Positions 18,779-27,925 of a stretch of DNA of 64,000 nucleotides are shown here, piece after piece. The notes beneath the pieces were generated by a model. The model searched no databases. It saw only the letters and a program-made list of their open reading frames with translations, and was not told the DNA's origin. A program made the position numbers and the translations under genes. The stretch comes from DATFDN01 sp963818885 (GTDB lineage: Bacteria; Pseudomonadota; Alphaproteobacteria; Acetobacterales; Acetobacteraceae), in contig CAWFTP010000003.1 in the NCBI GenBank assembly GCA_963818885.1, forward strand, positions 1,488,001 to 1,552,000, read 5' to 3'. The first letter of the stretch is position 1, and each line of letters begins with the position of its first letter.

Positions 18779-20383
18779 ATGGAAGCGCCTCAGGCGGAGT
18801 TCGACTTCATCATCGTGGGCGCGGGATCGGCCGGGTGCGTGCTGGCGAACCGGTTGAGCGAGAACGCGGCGAACCGGGTCTTGCTGCTGGAGGCGGGCGG
18901 CAAGGACAGCAACATCTGGATCCACATCCCCGCCGGTTTCTTCCGCAATATCTTCCACCCGAAGATCACCTGGCAGTTCCAGACTGAACCGGTGCCGGGG
19001 CTGGACGGACGGCAGGTGCCGTGGCCGCGCGGCAAGGTGCTGGGCGGGTCGTCCTCCATCAACGGGCTGATCTACATCCGCGGCCAGCGGCAGGATTTCG
19101 ATACCTGGCGGCAGATGGGCTGCACCGGCTGGTCCTATGAGGACGTGCTGCCCTATTTCCGCAAGGCCGAGCATCAGGAGCGCGGCGCCAACGAGTACCA
19201 TGGCGGCGACGGGCCGCTCTTTGTCTCCGACCTGCGCTCCAAACACGAGCTGAATGACGCCTTCATCGAAGGCGCGAAGCAGACCGGCGTGCCGTACAAC
19301 GACGATTTCAACGGCCCCGAGCAGCAGGGCGTTGGGCCGCTGCAGATCACCGTGAAGGGGATGCGCCGGTGCAGCGCCGCCGTGGCCTATCTGCGCCCGG
19401 CGATGCGCCGGCCCAATCTGACGGTGGAGATCAATGCGCTCGCCCACCGCGTGCTGCTGGATGGCAAGCGCGCGGTCGGCGTCGCCTATTCGCAGGGCGG
19501 CCAGGAGCACGAGGCGCGCGCGCGCCGGGAGGTGATCCTGGCGGGCGGGTCAATCAACTCCCCGCAGCTGTTGCAGCTCTCCGGCATCGGACCCGGTGAG
19601 GTGCTGCGCGCCGCCGGCGTCGAGGTCGCGCACGAGCTGCCTGGCGTCGGCGAGAATTTGCAAGACCATATCGGCGGGCGCATCGCGTATCGCTGCCGCA
19701 ACGCCAACACCTATAACGAGGTTTCGCGAAGCTGGGTGAAACAGGCGCAGGCCGGGCTGCTCTACCTGCTCGCGCGCGGCGGACCGCTGATGACCGGCGC
19801 CGGGCCGGTCGGGATGTTCGTGAAGACGCGCCCCGAGCTGGAGAGCCCGGACGTGCAGTACCAGTTCTTCGCCGGCAGCATGGACAAGGCGGGCGAGCCG
19901 CTGCATGCGTGGCCCGGCTGCGGCGGTACGACGATCCCCTGCCGACCGGAGAGCCGGGGTTGGCTGCGCATCGCCTCGCCCGACCCCGAGAAGCCGCCCG
20001 CGTTGCAGCCCAACTACCTCGCGACGCAGAACGATCGCGACACCATGATCGCCGGGGTGAAGATACTGCGCGGCGTGTTCCAGAGCCCGGCGATGCGGAA
20101 GCTGGTGACCGAGGAATACATGCCGGGCAAGGACGTGCAGACCGACGAGCAATGGCTCGATCACGTCAAGCGCACCAGCGGGACGACATACCACCAGACC
20201 AGCACCTGCACGATGGGCACGCACCCGATGGCGGTGGTCGATCCCAGCCTGCGCGTGCACGGGATGGAGGGGCTGCGGGTCGCGGACGCATCGGTGATGC
20301 CGACGGTGATCTCCGGCAACACCAACGCGGCGACGATCATGATCGGCGAGAAGGCGGCGGAGATGGTGCTGCGGGGGACGTGA
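18779..20383 (+). CDS. GMC family FAD-dependent oxidoreductase (choline/alcohol dehydrogenase-like)
   Basis: A 534-aa flavoenzyme; ATG 18779 fits the family N-terminus better than an upstream in-frame ATG at 18725. The FAD-binding strand is I-V-G-A-G-S-A-G-C-V-L-A-N-R, followed by L-L-E-A-G and the GMC signature P-W-P-R-G-K-V-L-G-G-S-S-S-I-N. The catalytic histidine is in T-Y-H-Q-T-S-T-C-T-M-G and the second conserved residue is the Asn of V-I-S-G-N-T-N-A-A-T. It should oxidise an alcohol to an aldehyde, like BetA/AlkJ enzymes; no aldehyde dehydrogenase is adjacent. No signal peptide. Confidence 0.88.
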   Translation: MEAPQAEFDFIIVGAGSAGCVLANRLSENAANRVLLLEAGGKDSNIWIHIPAGFFRNIFHPKITWQFQTEPVPGLDGRQVPWPRGKVLGGSSSINGLIYIRGQRQDFDTWRQMGCTGWSYEDVLPYFRKAEHQERGANEYHGGDGPLFVSDLRSKHELNDAFIEGAKQTGVPYNDDFNGPEQQGVGPLQITVKGMRRCSAAVAYLRPAMRRPNLTVEINALAHRVLLDGKRAVGVAYSQGGQEHEARARREVILAGGSINSPQLLQLSGIGPGEVLRAAGVEVAHELPGVGENLQDHIGGRIAYRCRNANTYNEVSRSWVKQAQAGLLYLLARGGPLMTGAGPVGMFVKTRPELESPDVQYQFFAGSMDKAGEPLHAWPGCGGTTIPCRPESRGWLRIASPDPEKPPALQPNYLATQNDRDTMIAGVKILRGVFQSPAMRKLVTEEYMPGKDVQTDEQWLDHVKRTSGTTYHQTSTCTMGTHPMAVVDPSLRVHGMEGLRVADASVMPTVISGNTNAATIMIGEKAAEMVLRGT

Positions 20384-20431
20384 CCCTCACCCGCGTCGCT
20401 GCGCTCCGCGACCTCTCCCGGGGGGAGAGGT
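20384..20431. repeat. dispersed repeat, copy 1
   Basis: Contains the 29-bp block that starts CCGCGTCGCTGCGCTCCGCG at 20391-20419, identical at 53009-53037, followed by a small CTCTCCC/GGGGAGAG hairpin. It separates the convergent GMC and AraC genes and supplies the last codons and stop of the AraC frame. Confidence 0.6.
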
Positions 20432-21295
20432 GACTTTGCGTTGCGCCTCTCCGTCGGGAGGCGCCGGATCGCGCAGCGATTCGGGCGAGGGTGCGCCACG
20501 CACCCGGCCCGGCGTGATCCCGAACGTGGCGCGCAGGGCGGCGCCGAAGGCGGGGGTGCTGGTGTAGCCGACCGCGGCGGCGGCGCGGGCGGGGGTGGCG
20601 CCGGCTGCGAGTCGGGCCACCGCCTCGGTCAGGCGAAGCTGGCGCCGCCACTGGCGGAAGCTCATGCCCGTCTCGGCGCGGAACAGCCGGGCGAGTGTGC
20701 GCACCGACGCTCCGGCATCGGCGGCCCACGCATCGAGGTCGCGCGGATCATCGGGATGCGCGCGCAAGGTATCCGCCACACGGAAAAGGCGCGGATCGCG
20801 TGGCACCGGGAGCGCGAGTGGCAGGGCGCGGGCATGCGCGATCTCATCAAGCGCCAGCGCGGCGAGATGCCCGCCGCGCCCCGCCGGATCCCAGTCGAGC
20901 GGCTCGGCGCAGGCGCCGAGGATCAGCTCGCGCAGCAGGGACGAGATCGCGATCACCGTCGCATCGGCCGGCGCCACGCGGGCGGCGTCCTCCCGCAGGA
21001 AGAGAGCACGCATGGCGACCGGGCCGTCCATGCGCACGGCGTGGGCAATGCCGGCGGGCAGGTAGAGGCCGCTGCCCGGCGGGACCGCGAAGCTCGCCTG
21101 ATCGGTCGTGACGCGGAGCACGCCGGAGAGCGTGTAGAGGAGCTGGGCGCGGGCGTGGCGGTGCCGCTCGGTCGCGAAGCCGTCCGGATAGTCGCAGGCG
21201 AAACCGACGACGTTGCGGGGCGCCCGCTCGTGGGCGACCGTGCGGGGATTGGGCGGGAGGTCTTGGCCGGTGCGCGACATGATCTGGCCGGACAT
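20387..21295 (-). CDS. AraC family transcriptional regulator with cupin sensor
   Basis: A 302-aa regulator; start ATG 21295, or 21277 if the second Met is used. Residues about 30-110 form a cupin-type sensor (H-R-H-A-R-A-Q-L-L-Y-T-L-S-G-V-L) and about 190-275 a double helix-turn-helix AraC domain (A-S-V-R-T-L-A-R-L-F-R, then F-R-Q-W-R-R-Q and the second helix A-A-A-A-V-G-Y-T-S-T-P-A-F-G-A-A-L). The last 30 or so residues are Pro/Arg-rich and encoded by a dispersed repeat, so the natural end may have been altered by its insertion. It is divergent from an MFS exporter (46 bp), its likely target. Confidence 0.85.
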   Translation of the reverse strand: MSGQIMSRTGQDLPPNPRTVAHERAPRNVVGFACDYPDGFATERHRHARAQLLYTLSGVLRVTTDQASFAVPPGSGLYLPAGIAHAVRMDGPVAMRALFLREDAARVAPADATVIAISSLLRELILGACAEPLDWDPAGRGGHLAALALDEIAHARALPLALPVPRDPRLFRVADTLRAHPDDPRDLDAWAADAGASVRTLARLFRAETGMSFRQWRRQLRLTEAVARLAAGATPARAAAAVGYTSTPAFGAALRATFGITPGRVRGAPSPESLRDPAPPDGEAQRKVTSPPGRGRGAQRRG

Positions 21296-21340
21296 CGTGG
21301 CGCAGCCAGCCTAGATTGGTGAAAACCCCGTGGGAAGACG

Positions 21341-22567
21341 ATGACGCACGCACGCCGCCAGATCGCGTTCATCAACGCCGCGCACTCGATCACGCACTAC
21401 TCGCTGCTGATCCTGCCGACCGCCGTGCTGGTCATGGCGCATCCGGGCGGGCCATTCGGCGCCGACTATGGGCCGATCCTGGCGCTCGCGACCGGCATGT
21501 TCGTGCTGTACGGCGCGGGGTCGCTGCCGCAGGGCTGGCTCGCCCAGCGGCTCGGGCGCAAGCCGATGATGGCGGCGTTCTATTTCGGCACCGGGCTGTC
21601 GCTTATGGCGGCGGGGCTGATCGCCTCGCCGCTCGCCTTGGCGCTGACGCTCGCCGCGGCGGGAGCGTTCGCCTCGATCTATCACCCGATCGGCACCGCG
21701 ATGCTGGTCGACGCGGCGGGTGACAAGCCGGGGCGCGCGATCGGGGTGAACGGGGTGTTCGGCAATCTGGGAGTGGCGTCCTCGCCGGTGATCACCGGAC
21801 TGCTCGCGCACTACCTGGGCTGGCGGGCGGCGTTCATCGCGCCGGGCGCGGTATGCGCCGCGGTGGGGCTCGCGTGGCTGCGCTTCCCGATCATGGAGGT
21901 CGGCGCACAGCGGGTGCGCGCGCCGTTCCCGGTGATCCCGCGCGCGCTGGTGCGCCGCGCCGTGATCGTGCTGCTGCTGATCGCGATCGCCTCCGGCCTG
22001 GTGTTCAACGCCTTCACCATCCTGCTGCCGAAGCTGATCCAGGACCGGCTCGCCGACAATCCGGGGATGCTCGCGCTGGTAGGCGCGGCGGCGTTCGCGG
22101 TCACGCTGTGCGGAGCGCTGACGCAGTTCACCGTGGGACGGATGATCGACCGCATGACGCTGAAGCGCGTGTTCCTGCCGATGGGGGTCGCGCTGGCGCC
22201 GGGGCTCGCCGCGCTGGCCTGGCTACACGGGTTGGCGATGCTGCTGGTCGCCGGCCTGGTCGCCGCCGTGATCTTCGGGCAGGTGACGGTAAACGAGACG
22301 ATGACGGCACGCTACATCTCGCCGGCGACCCGGGCGCGGATGTATTCGGTGCGCTTCTTCGTGGGCTTCCTGGGAGCGGCGGCAGCGGCGCCGCTGGTCG
22401 GGCTGCTGGAGCAGCGCACTGGCAGCCTGACCGTGGTGCTGCTGGTGCTCGCGGTGGTCGCGCTGATCACGCTGTTCTGTGCGGTGTTCTTCCCCGACCG
22501 CAAGGAGGAGCTGCAGCCCGCGCTGTGGGCGCAGGCTATGCAGCCCCAGGCGGTCGCGGCGGAATAA
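21341..22567 (+). CDS. MFS transporter (fosmidomycin-resistance-like)
   Basis: A 408-aa major facilitator protein with about twelve hydrophobic segments. The A-H-S-I-T-H-Y-S near residue 14 and the Y-H-P-I-G-T-A-M-L motif in TM5 are characteristic of the Fsr/fosmidomycin-resistance subgroup, and the loop L-A-Q-R-L-G-R-K-P is the MFS motif A. Probably exports a toxic small molecule. It is divergent from the AraC regulator, and its 3' end overlaps the HAD gene by 32 bp. Confidence 0.83.
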   Translation: MTHARRQIAFINAAHSITHYSLLILPTAVLVMAHPGGPFGADYGPILALATGMFVLYGAGSLPQGWLAQRLGRKPMMAAFYFGTGLSLMAAGLIASPLALALTLAAAGAFASIYHPIGTAMLVDAAGDKPGRAIGVNGVFGNLGVASSPVITGLLAHYLGWRAAFIAPGAVCAAVGLAWLRFPIMEVGAQRVRAPFPVIPRALVRRAVIVLLLIAIASGLVFNAFTILLPKLIQDRLADNPGMLALVGAAAFAVTLCGALTQFTVGRMIDRMTLKRVFLPMGVALAPGLAALAWLHGLAMLLVAGLVAAVIFGQVTVNETMTARYISPATRARMYSVRFFVGFLGAAAAAPLVGLLEQRTGSLTVVLLVLAVVALITLFCAVFFPDRKEELQPALWAQAMQPQAVAAE

Positions 22568-23219
22568 GCCGCTCCCGCGCGACCCCGACGAGGTCGCCGA
22601 TCCGCTCGATCGTCACGTCGGCGGGCGGATATTTCGCGACCTCCGCAAGATCGAGCGCGTAGTGGCCCTGGCGCGGGAAGACCGTGGTGACACGCGAACC
22701 CCACACCTGCTTGACGGCGCACAGGATGCGCAGCTTATCGTCCATCAGCACGTAGTGGCGGGCGGGAAAGAACCGCAGCACGTCGTCAAGCTCCTTTTCC
22801 TTGTGCACATAGATCAGCACGCGGTCCTCGAAGGCGCGCCATAGCCCGGAGCGTTCGACTTTGCGCGGCTGAATCACCGCGTCCCCATCGGAGAGGATGA
22901 CGGTCTGTCCCCACGCGGCCACGTGACGCGCGGCGTCGAGCGCGCCGGGATAGAGGCGCTCAGCAAAAGGGTAGTCGACCAGCCAGCTCGCGGCGCGCAG
23001 CACGCGCGGGTCGTGCAAATCCTCCAGCCGATACCGCTGGAACGCGCCGAGATAGTCGGCATAGCCGAGCTCTCCCCGCAGCTCCTCGAACAGCGCCCAG
23101 TACCGGTCGCTCGCCGTCCGGCCGTACGTCGCGGTGAGATGGGCGCGCAGCTCGTCCTGGATGCGGTCGTTGTCGAGCAGCGTGTTGTCCACGTCGAACA
23201 GGAAGACGGCGTCTTGCAT
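22536..23219 (-). CDS. HAD family hydrolase
   Basis: A 227-aa haloacid dehalogenase-like phosphatase. Motif I is F-D-V-D-N-T-L-L-D (nucleophile Asp9), motif II I-L-S-D-G-D, and the third/fourth motif region is Y-V-L-M-D-D-K-L-R. A helical cap of about 80 residues sits between motifs I and II. The substrate is unknown; most such proteins dephosphorylate small metabolites. The stop lies inside the end of the convergent MFS gene. Confidence 0.8.
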   Translation of the reverse strand: MQDAVFLFDVDNTLLDNDRIQDELRAHLTATYGRTASDRYWALFEELRGELGYADYLGAFQRYRLEDLHDPRVLRAASWLVDYPFAERLYPGALDAARHVAAWGQTVILSDGDAVIQPRKVERSGLWRAFEDRVLIYVHKEKELDDVLRFFPARHYVLMDDKLRILCAVKQVWGSRVTTVFPRQGHYALDLAEVAKYPPADVTIERIGDLVGVARERLIPPRPPGAA

Positions 23220-23272
23220 TGGCGGAGTGTGGCGGCGGGGCTAGGTTCGGTCAAACGCATAGGAGCGAGGGG

Positions 23273-24007
23273 ATGGACCAGGGTCGGATCGAGGCGGCGG
23301 CGGAGCAGCTCGTGCGCGCGCGCCGGGGCGGGCCACGCGTGGAGGGGCTGACGCCGCCGCCCGCCAGCGTCGCGGAGGCGCATGCGATCCAGGACGCGGT
23401 GACGGCGAAGCTGGGCGAGACGGTGGGCGCTTACAAGGCGAACGCGCCCAAAGGCGAGGAGCCGACGCGGGGCATCGTCTACGCGCGCACGATACGGCCG
23501 AGCCCGGCGACGCTATCGGCCGCGGAGGCGGGGGACCGTGGCGTGGAAGGCGAGGTCGCATTCCGCTTCACCCGCGCGCTGCCAAAGCGAGCGAACGCCT
23601 ACACGCGCGAGGAGGTAACAGACGCGGTTGAGGCGTGCGCGGCGATCGAGGTGGTCTCCAGCCGCTTTGCCCATCACACCCAGCGCAGCGTGCTCGAGAA
23701 GCTCGCCGACAGTGTGAGCAATGGCGCGTTCGTGCCGGCGGACACCAAGCGCGACTGGCGCGGGCTCGACCTCGGCAAGCTGCATGTCACATTGCGGGTG
23801 AACGGGGAGACCGTGCTCGAGCAAGACGGCGGGCACCCGACGGGCGATCCGCTGGGCGTGGCCGTCGCGCTGGTCAACATGGTAGGGGTGACGGCGGGGC
23901 AGTACGTGACCTGCGGGTCTTTCACCGGGCTGCGGTTCCTCAAGCCGGGCGATCGCTGCACGGCGACATTTGCGGGGCTGGGCGAGGCTTCCGTGAGCTT
24001 TGCCTGA
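23273..24007 (+). CDS. 2-keto-4-pentenoate hydratase/fumarylacetoacetase-like protein
   Basis: A 244-aa protein starting at ATG 23273 (AGGAGCGAGGGG just upstream). It follows the MhpD branch of the fumarylacetoacetate hydrolase superfamily: G-A-Y-K-A-N-A substrate strand, the metal-binding E-G-E-V-A-F-R-F, A-I-E-V-V-S-S-R, and K-P-G-D at the C-terminus. MhpD-type enzymes hydrate 2-keto-4-pentenoate in meta-cleavage pathways. The next gene, an LLM-class flavin enzyme, overlaps its last base, suggesting a coupled catabolic step. Confidence 0.8.
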   Translation: MDQGRIEAAAEQLVRARRGGPRVEGLTPPPASVAEAHAIQDAVTAKLGETVGAYKANAPKGEEPTRGIVYARTIRPSPATLSAAEAGDRGVEGEVAFRFTRALPKRANAYTREEVTDAVEACAAIEVVSSRFAHHTQRSVLEKLADSVSNGAFVPADTKRDWRGLDLGKLHVTLRVNGETVLEQDGGHPTGDPLGVAVALVNMVGVTAGQYVTCGSFTGLRFLKPGDRCTATFAGLGEASVSFA

Positions 24008-25099
24008 TGCACATCGAAACCCTGCTGCCACTGGGCAAGCTCGATCCCGGGCTCCGGGCGCCCGAGGCGCCGCTCAACGTGCGCGGCATCGTCGAGCAAT
24101 CGGGTCGCGTCGAGGCGCTGGGATACGACGGACTGTTCTTCGAGGAGACCAAGGATGACCCGTTCCCGCTGATCGCGCTCGCCGCGCACGGGTCGGATAG
24201 CCTTACCCTCGGCACCTCGGTCGCCATCGCCTTTCCGCGCAGTCCGACGACGATGGCGATGACCGCCTGGACGTTGCAGAAGATTTCGGGCGGCCGGTTC
24301 GTGCTGGGGCTCGGCTCGCAGGTGAAGGGGCATCTGGAGCGGCGCTACGGGCTGACCTTCTCCCCGCTCGGGCCGTGGATGCGCGAATATATCACCGCGG
24401 TGCGCGCGGTGTGGGACCATTGGCAGAACGGCACCAGGCTCGACGTGCGCGGGCCGCACTACACGATCAACCTGATGGTGCCGCTGTTCAATCCTGGGCC
24501 GATCGAGCACCCGGCGATCCCGATCCATCTCGCGACGGTGAACCGGCTGATGTGCCAGGTCGCTGGCGAGGTGGCGGACGGAATGCGCCCGCACCCGGTC
24601 TGCACGGCGGAATACATCGGGCAGGTGATGATCCCGGCGGCGAAGGCGGGGGCGCAAAGGGCGGGGCGCCGTCTCGACGATTTCGCCGTCAGCATCAAGC
24701 CGCTGATCGCGACCGGCGCGACCGAGGCGGAGGTCGCCGAGAGGATGGAGGTGGTGCGTGCGCGTATCGCGTTCTATGCCTCCACGCCCGCCTATGTCGC
24801 CGCGTTCGAGTTCCACGGACTGGGCGATCTCGCGCGGGAGATGAGCCAGCTATCGCGCGCGCAGCGCTGGGAGGAGATGCCGCGCTTCATCACCGACGAC
24901 ATTCTGCACAAATATGCGGTCGTGGGCACGTATGAGACGATAGCGCCGCGAGCTGCACGACCGATACGGAGGGGTAGTGACGAACGCCGAGTTCGGCATT
25001 CCTCTGGTGCGGCTGGGAGACGAGGATGTGTTAGCCGCCCTTATCCGCGAGCTGCACGCACAGCCGACGAATGAGGTTCGGGCGCTGCTCGCGGGCTAG
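24007..25099 (+). CDS. LLM-class F420/flavin-dependent oxidoreductase, 3' frameshift
   Basis: Starts at ATG 24007, sharing a base with the preceding stop. The TIM-barrel luciferase-like fold is indicated by L-G-Y-D-G-L-F-F-E-E, T-L-G-T-S-V-A-I-A-F-P-R-S-P, R-F-V-L-G-L-G-S-Q-V-K-G-H and W-x-H. As written the frame stops at 25074 with an odd Arg-rich tail. Removing one C of the CC at 24946-24947 gives A-R-E-L-H-D-R-Y-G-G-V-V-T-N-A-E-F and a stop at 25097-25099 (363 aa), which is the normal family ending. The insertion is either a sequencing error or a recent mutation affecting only the last 45 residues. Confidence 0.8.
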
Positions 25100-25164
25100 G
25101 CGGGACCACGGGCTCGATCCGCGTACTGCAAGAAAACACCCGCAAGGCACAATCTGCCGGGCCG

Positions 25165-25179
25165 TTAACACCGAGGTAA
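25165..25179. promoter_or_regulatory. CtrA-like binding site upstream of fliF
   Basis: TTAA-CACCGAG-GTAA matches the CtrA consensus TTAA-N7-TTAA in seven of eight positions. It lies about 90 bp upstream of the fliF start, in the only sizeable non-coding gap before the flagellar operon. CtrA controls early flagellar genes in many alphaproteobacteria. Confidence 0.45.
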
Positions 25180-25268
25180 GCGGTGCCTCCTAGCATCCCG
25201 GGCGCGGCAGGACGCCGGGAGCCGGGGGTAATGCGGTTCAGGAGCTCGAAGACCGAGGACGACAGACG

Positions 25269-26909
25269 ATGCAGCCCCTGATCCAGGGGCTGCGCGCGCT
25301 CGGGCCCATACGCCTCGCGGCGATGGGTGTGGTCGGCGCTGCGGTCCTGGGCCTGCTCGCCTTGCTTGCGGTCAATTCGGCCCGCCAGCCGATGGCCCTG
25401 CTCTATGGCGACCTCGACCTCAGCGACGCCGCGCAGGCGGCCGATCAGCTTGCCAAGCAGCACATCGCGTTCCAGCTCGCCTCTGGCGGCACCGCCATCA
25501 TGGTACCCGCTGACATGGTGCCGCAGGCGCGCCTCGCGCTCGCCAAGGCCGGGCTGCCGGCCGGCGGCTCGGTCGGTTACGAGCTGTTCGACCGCGGCGC
25601 TGGCGGCCTCACCAGTACGGAATTCGAGCAGCAGATCGCTGAAACCCGCGCACTCGAAGGCGAGCTCGCGCGCAGCATCCGGGCGATCAACGGCGTGCGC
25701 GCCACGCGCGTGCATCTCGTTCTGCCCCGACGCGAACCCTTCGCGCGCGAGCAGCAGGATGCGCGCGCGAGCGTGCTGCTGACGATGGCGGGCGCCTCGC
25801 GCCTCGACCGGGAGGGCGTGCAGGCGATCCTCAACCTCGTCGCCGCCGCCGTCCCCGGGCTCAAGCCGCGCGACATTTCCATCGTCGACTTACGAGGGGA
25901 GTTGCTGGCCCGTGCCGGCACACCCGTGGATGCCATCGCCGGCACCGCAATGTCGGGCGAGGAGCTGCGGCGGGCGACCGAGCTTCGCCTCGCCCGCGCT
26001 GTCGAGGAGATGCTGGAGCGCAGCGTCGGCGTGGGCCACGTACGCGCCGAGGCGGCGGTGGTCATGAACTACGATAAGGTGCGCGAGACGCAGGAGAAGT
26101 TCGATCCCGACGGGCAGGTGCCGCGGAGCGAGCAGAGCGTCACCAATGCGACCAAGAGCACCGAACCGGGACAGACCGTATCCGTGCAGAACAACCTGCC
26201 GAATGCGGAACAGGCCTCCTCGAGCAACTCCAACGAGGAGAACCGTCAGGAAACAACCACCAACTACGAGATCAGCAAGACCGTCCGCACACTCATCAGC
26301 GAACAGCCGAAGATCGGTCGCATCAGTCTCGCGGTCATGGTCGATGCCGCGAAGGCGCATAGCGACGCCGACCTCGCGCGCATCGGAGAGCTTGTGAAGA
26401 CCGCGATCGGCTACGATTCCAAACGCGGCGACGTGGTGCAGATCGTCGCCATGCCATTCGCCGCCGGCGATCTGCCGGTCGAGCCCGCCACGCCCTCCTT
26501 GCTTGGCTTCCATTTCGAGAAGCCGGACGTGATGCGTCTTCTGCAGCTCGCCTTGTTCGGCCTGATCGGCATCGTTGCCCTGCTCACCGTGCTGCGCCCA
26601 ATGGTCACCCGCCTGACCGCGATCGGCGGGACCGTGGGCACGGGTGGCCTGCTTGGTGGCCCGCCGCTGATCGGCGGCGCTCTCCCGGTTGCGACCGCCG
26701 GCGCGCTCGCCGGACCCGCGGCGGCACGGCTCGACGCTCCCGGTCAGGAAGCCGCCGCTTTGCTTGCCGACGAAAGCATGGTCAGCCTCACCCAGGTGGA
26801 GGGGCAGATGCGCGCCTCCTCGATCCGGCGCATCGCCGACCTGGTGGAGCGCCACCCCGAGGAGACGATGACCATCGTGCGCGGTTGGATCGGCCAGGAG
26901 AACGGCTGA
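25269..26909 (+). CDS. fliF: flagellar MS-ring protein FliF
   Basis: A 546-aa inner-membrane ring protein that nucleates basal-body assembly. TM1 is at about residues 14-38, followed by the periplasmic ring-building motifs: L-Y-G-D-L-D, I-M-V-P-A-D-M-V-P-Q-A-R, L-A-K-A-G-L-P, E-Q-Q-I-A-E-T-R-A-L-E-G-E-L-A-R-S-I and V-H-L-V-L-P-R-R. A second TM lies at about 422-440 and the cytoplasmic tail (about 490-546) binds FliG. The Asn/Ser-rich stretch around residues 300-330 is the usual beta-collar linker. It is the first gene of the operon; fliG follows with 1 bp between stop and GTG. Confidence 0.93.
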   Translation: MQPLIQGLRALGPIRLAAMGVVGAAVLGLLALLAVNSARQPMALLYGDLDLSDAAQAADQLAKQHIAFQLASGGTAIMVPADMVPQARLALAKAGLPAGGSVGYELFDRGAGGLTSTEFEQQIAETRALEGELARSIRAINGVRATRVHLVLPRREPFAREQQDARASVLLTMAGASRLDREGVQAILNLVAAAVPGLKPRDISIVDLRGELLARAGTPVDAIAGTAMSGEELRRATELRLARAVEEMLERSVGVGHVRAEAAVVMNYDKVRETQEKFDPDGQVPRSEQSVTNATKSTEPGQTVSVQNNLPNAEQASSSNSNEENRQETTTNYEISKTVRTLISEQPKIGRISLAVMVDAAKAHSDADLARIGELVKTAIGYDSKRGDVVQIVAMPFAAGDLPVEPATPSLLGFHFEKPDVMRLLQLALFGLIGIVALLTVLRPMVTRLTAIGGTVGTGGLLGGPPLIGGALPVATAGALAGPAAARLDAPGQEAAALLADESMVSLTQVEGQMRASSIRRIADLVERHPEETMTIVRGWIGQENG

Positions 26910-26910
26910 C

Positions 26911-27925
26911 GTGCCGAGAGTCGAGGATTACCGCCTCCTCAGCGGCGCCCAGAAGGCGGCGATCCTGATGCTCGCCCTCGGCGAGGATCCTCAGCGGGCG
27001 GCTGTTCGCCCTGATGCACGAGGACGAGATCAAGGAAGTCTCGGCAGCGATGGCACAGCTTGGCACCGTGCGCGCCGACATGGCTGAGCGGCTCTTCGTC
27101 GACTTCGCCGAGAGCATGGGTACCGCTGGCAACCTGATCGGCTCGTTCGAGAGCACCGAGAGGATGCTTCAGAAGACGCTGTCCAAGGACCGTGTCGCGC
27201 AGATCATGGACGAAATCCGCGGCCCCGCCGGGCGGACGATGTGGGACAAGCTGGGCAACGTGAACGAGGCGGTGCTGGCGAACTATCTCAAGAACGAATA
27301 CCCGCAGACCGTCGCCGTCGTGCTCTCCAAGGTGCGCGGCGAGCACGCCGCGCGCGTGTTGTCCCTGCTGCCCGAAGCCTTCGCGATGGAAGTCGTGATG
27401 CGGATGCTCCGGATGGAGAGCGTCCAGAAGGACGTGCTCGATGGCGTCGAGAAAACGCTGCGATCCGAGTTCATGTCCAACCTCGCCCGCAGCACGCGCC
27501 GCGACGCGCACGAGATGATGGCGGACATCTTCAACAACCTCGATCGCGCGGTGGAGGGCCGCTTCCTTGCCGCGCTCGAGGAGCGCAACCGTGATTCGGC
27601 CGAACGCATCAAGGCGCTCATGTTCACGTTCGACGATCTCCAGCGCCTCACACCGGCGAGCGTGCAGGTCCTGCTGCGCGAAGTCGAGAAGGACCGGCTG
27701 CCGATCGCGCTCAAGGGCGCGTCGGAGGTGATCAAGGATCTCTTCCTCGCCAACATGTCCGAGCGCGCGGCCAAGATGCTGCGCGAGGAGATCGCTGGAC
27801 TCGGTCCGGTCAAGCTGCGCGCCGTCGACGAGGCGCAGGCAGCGATCGTGGCACTCGCCAAGGACCTCGCCGCGCAGGGCGCGATCGAGATCGCCGACGG
27901 CAAGGACGAGGAGGTGGTGTACTAG
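26911..27925 (+). pseudogene. fliG: flagellar motor switch protein FliG, frameshifted
   Basis: The rotor protein that couples the stator to the MS ring. From GTG 26911 the frame reads V-E-D-Y-R-L-L-S-G-A-Q-K-A-A-I-L-M-L-A-L-G-E-D, the normal FliG N-terminus, then breaks. The remainder, from G-R-L-F-A-L-M-H-E-D-E-I to 27925, is in the next frame. Dropping one C of the CC at 26989-26990 gives G-E-D-L-S-G-R-L-F-A-L-M and a 337-aa protein of normal length. The middle and C-terminal charged motor domain (R-E-V-E-K-D-R-L-P-I-A-L-K-G-A) is intact. A real break would abolish motility; error is more likely. Confidence 0.85.

Noticed and set aside
25141..25156. Possible sigma-54 promoter (AGGCACAATCTGCC) upstream of fliF
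   Set aside because: The GG and GC elements are only 10 nt apart between starts instead of the required 12, so it does not fit the consensus.
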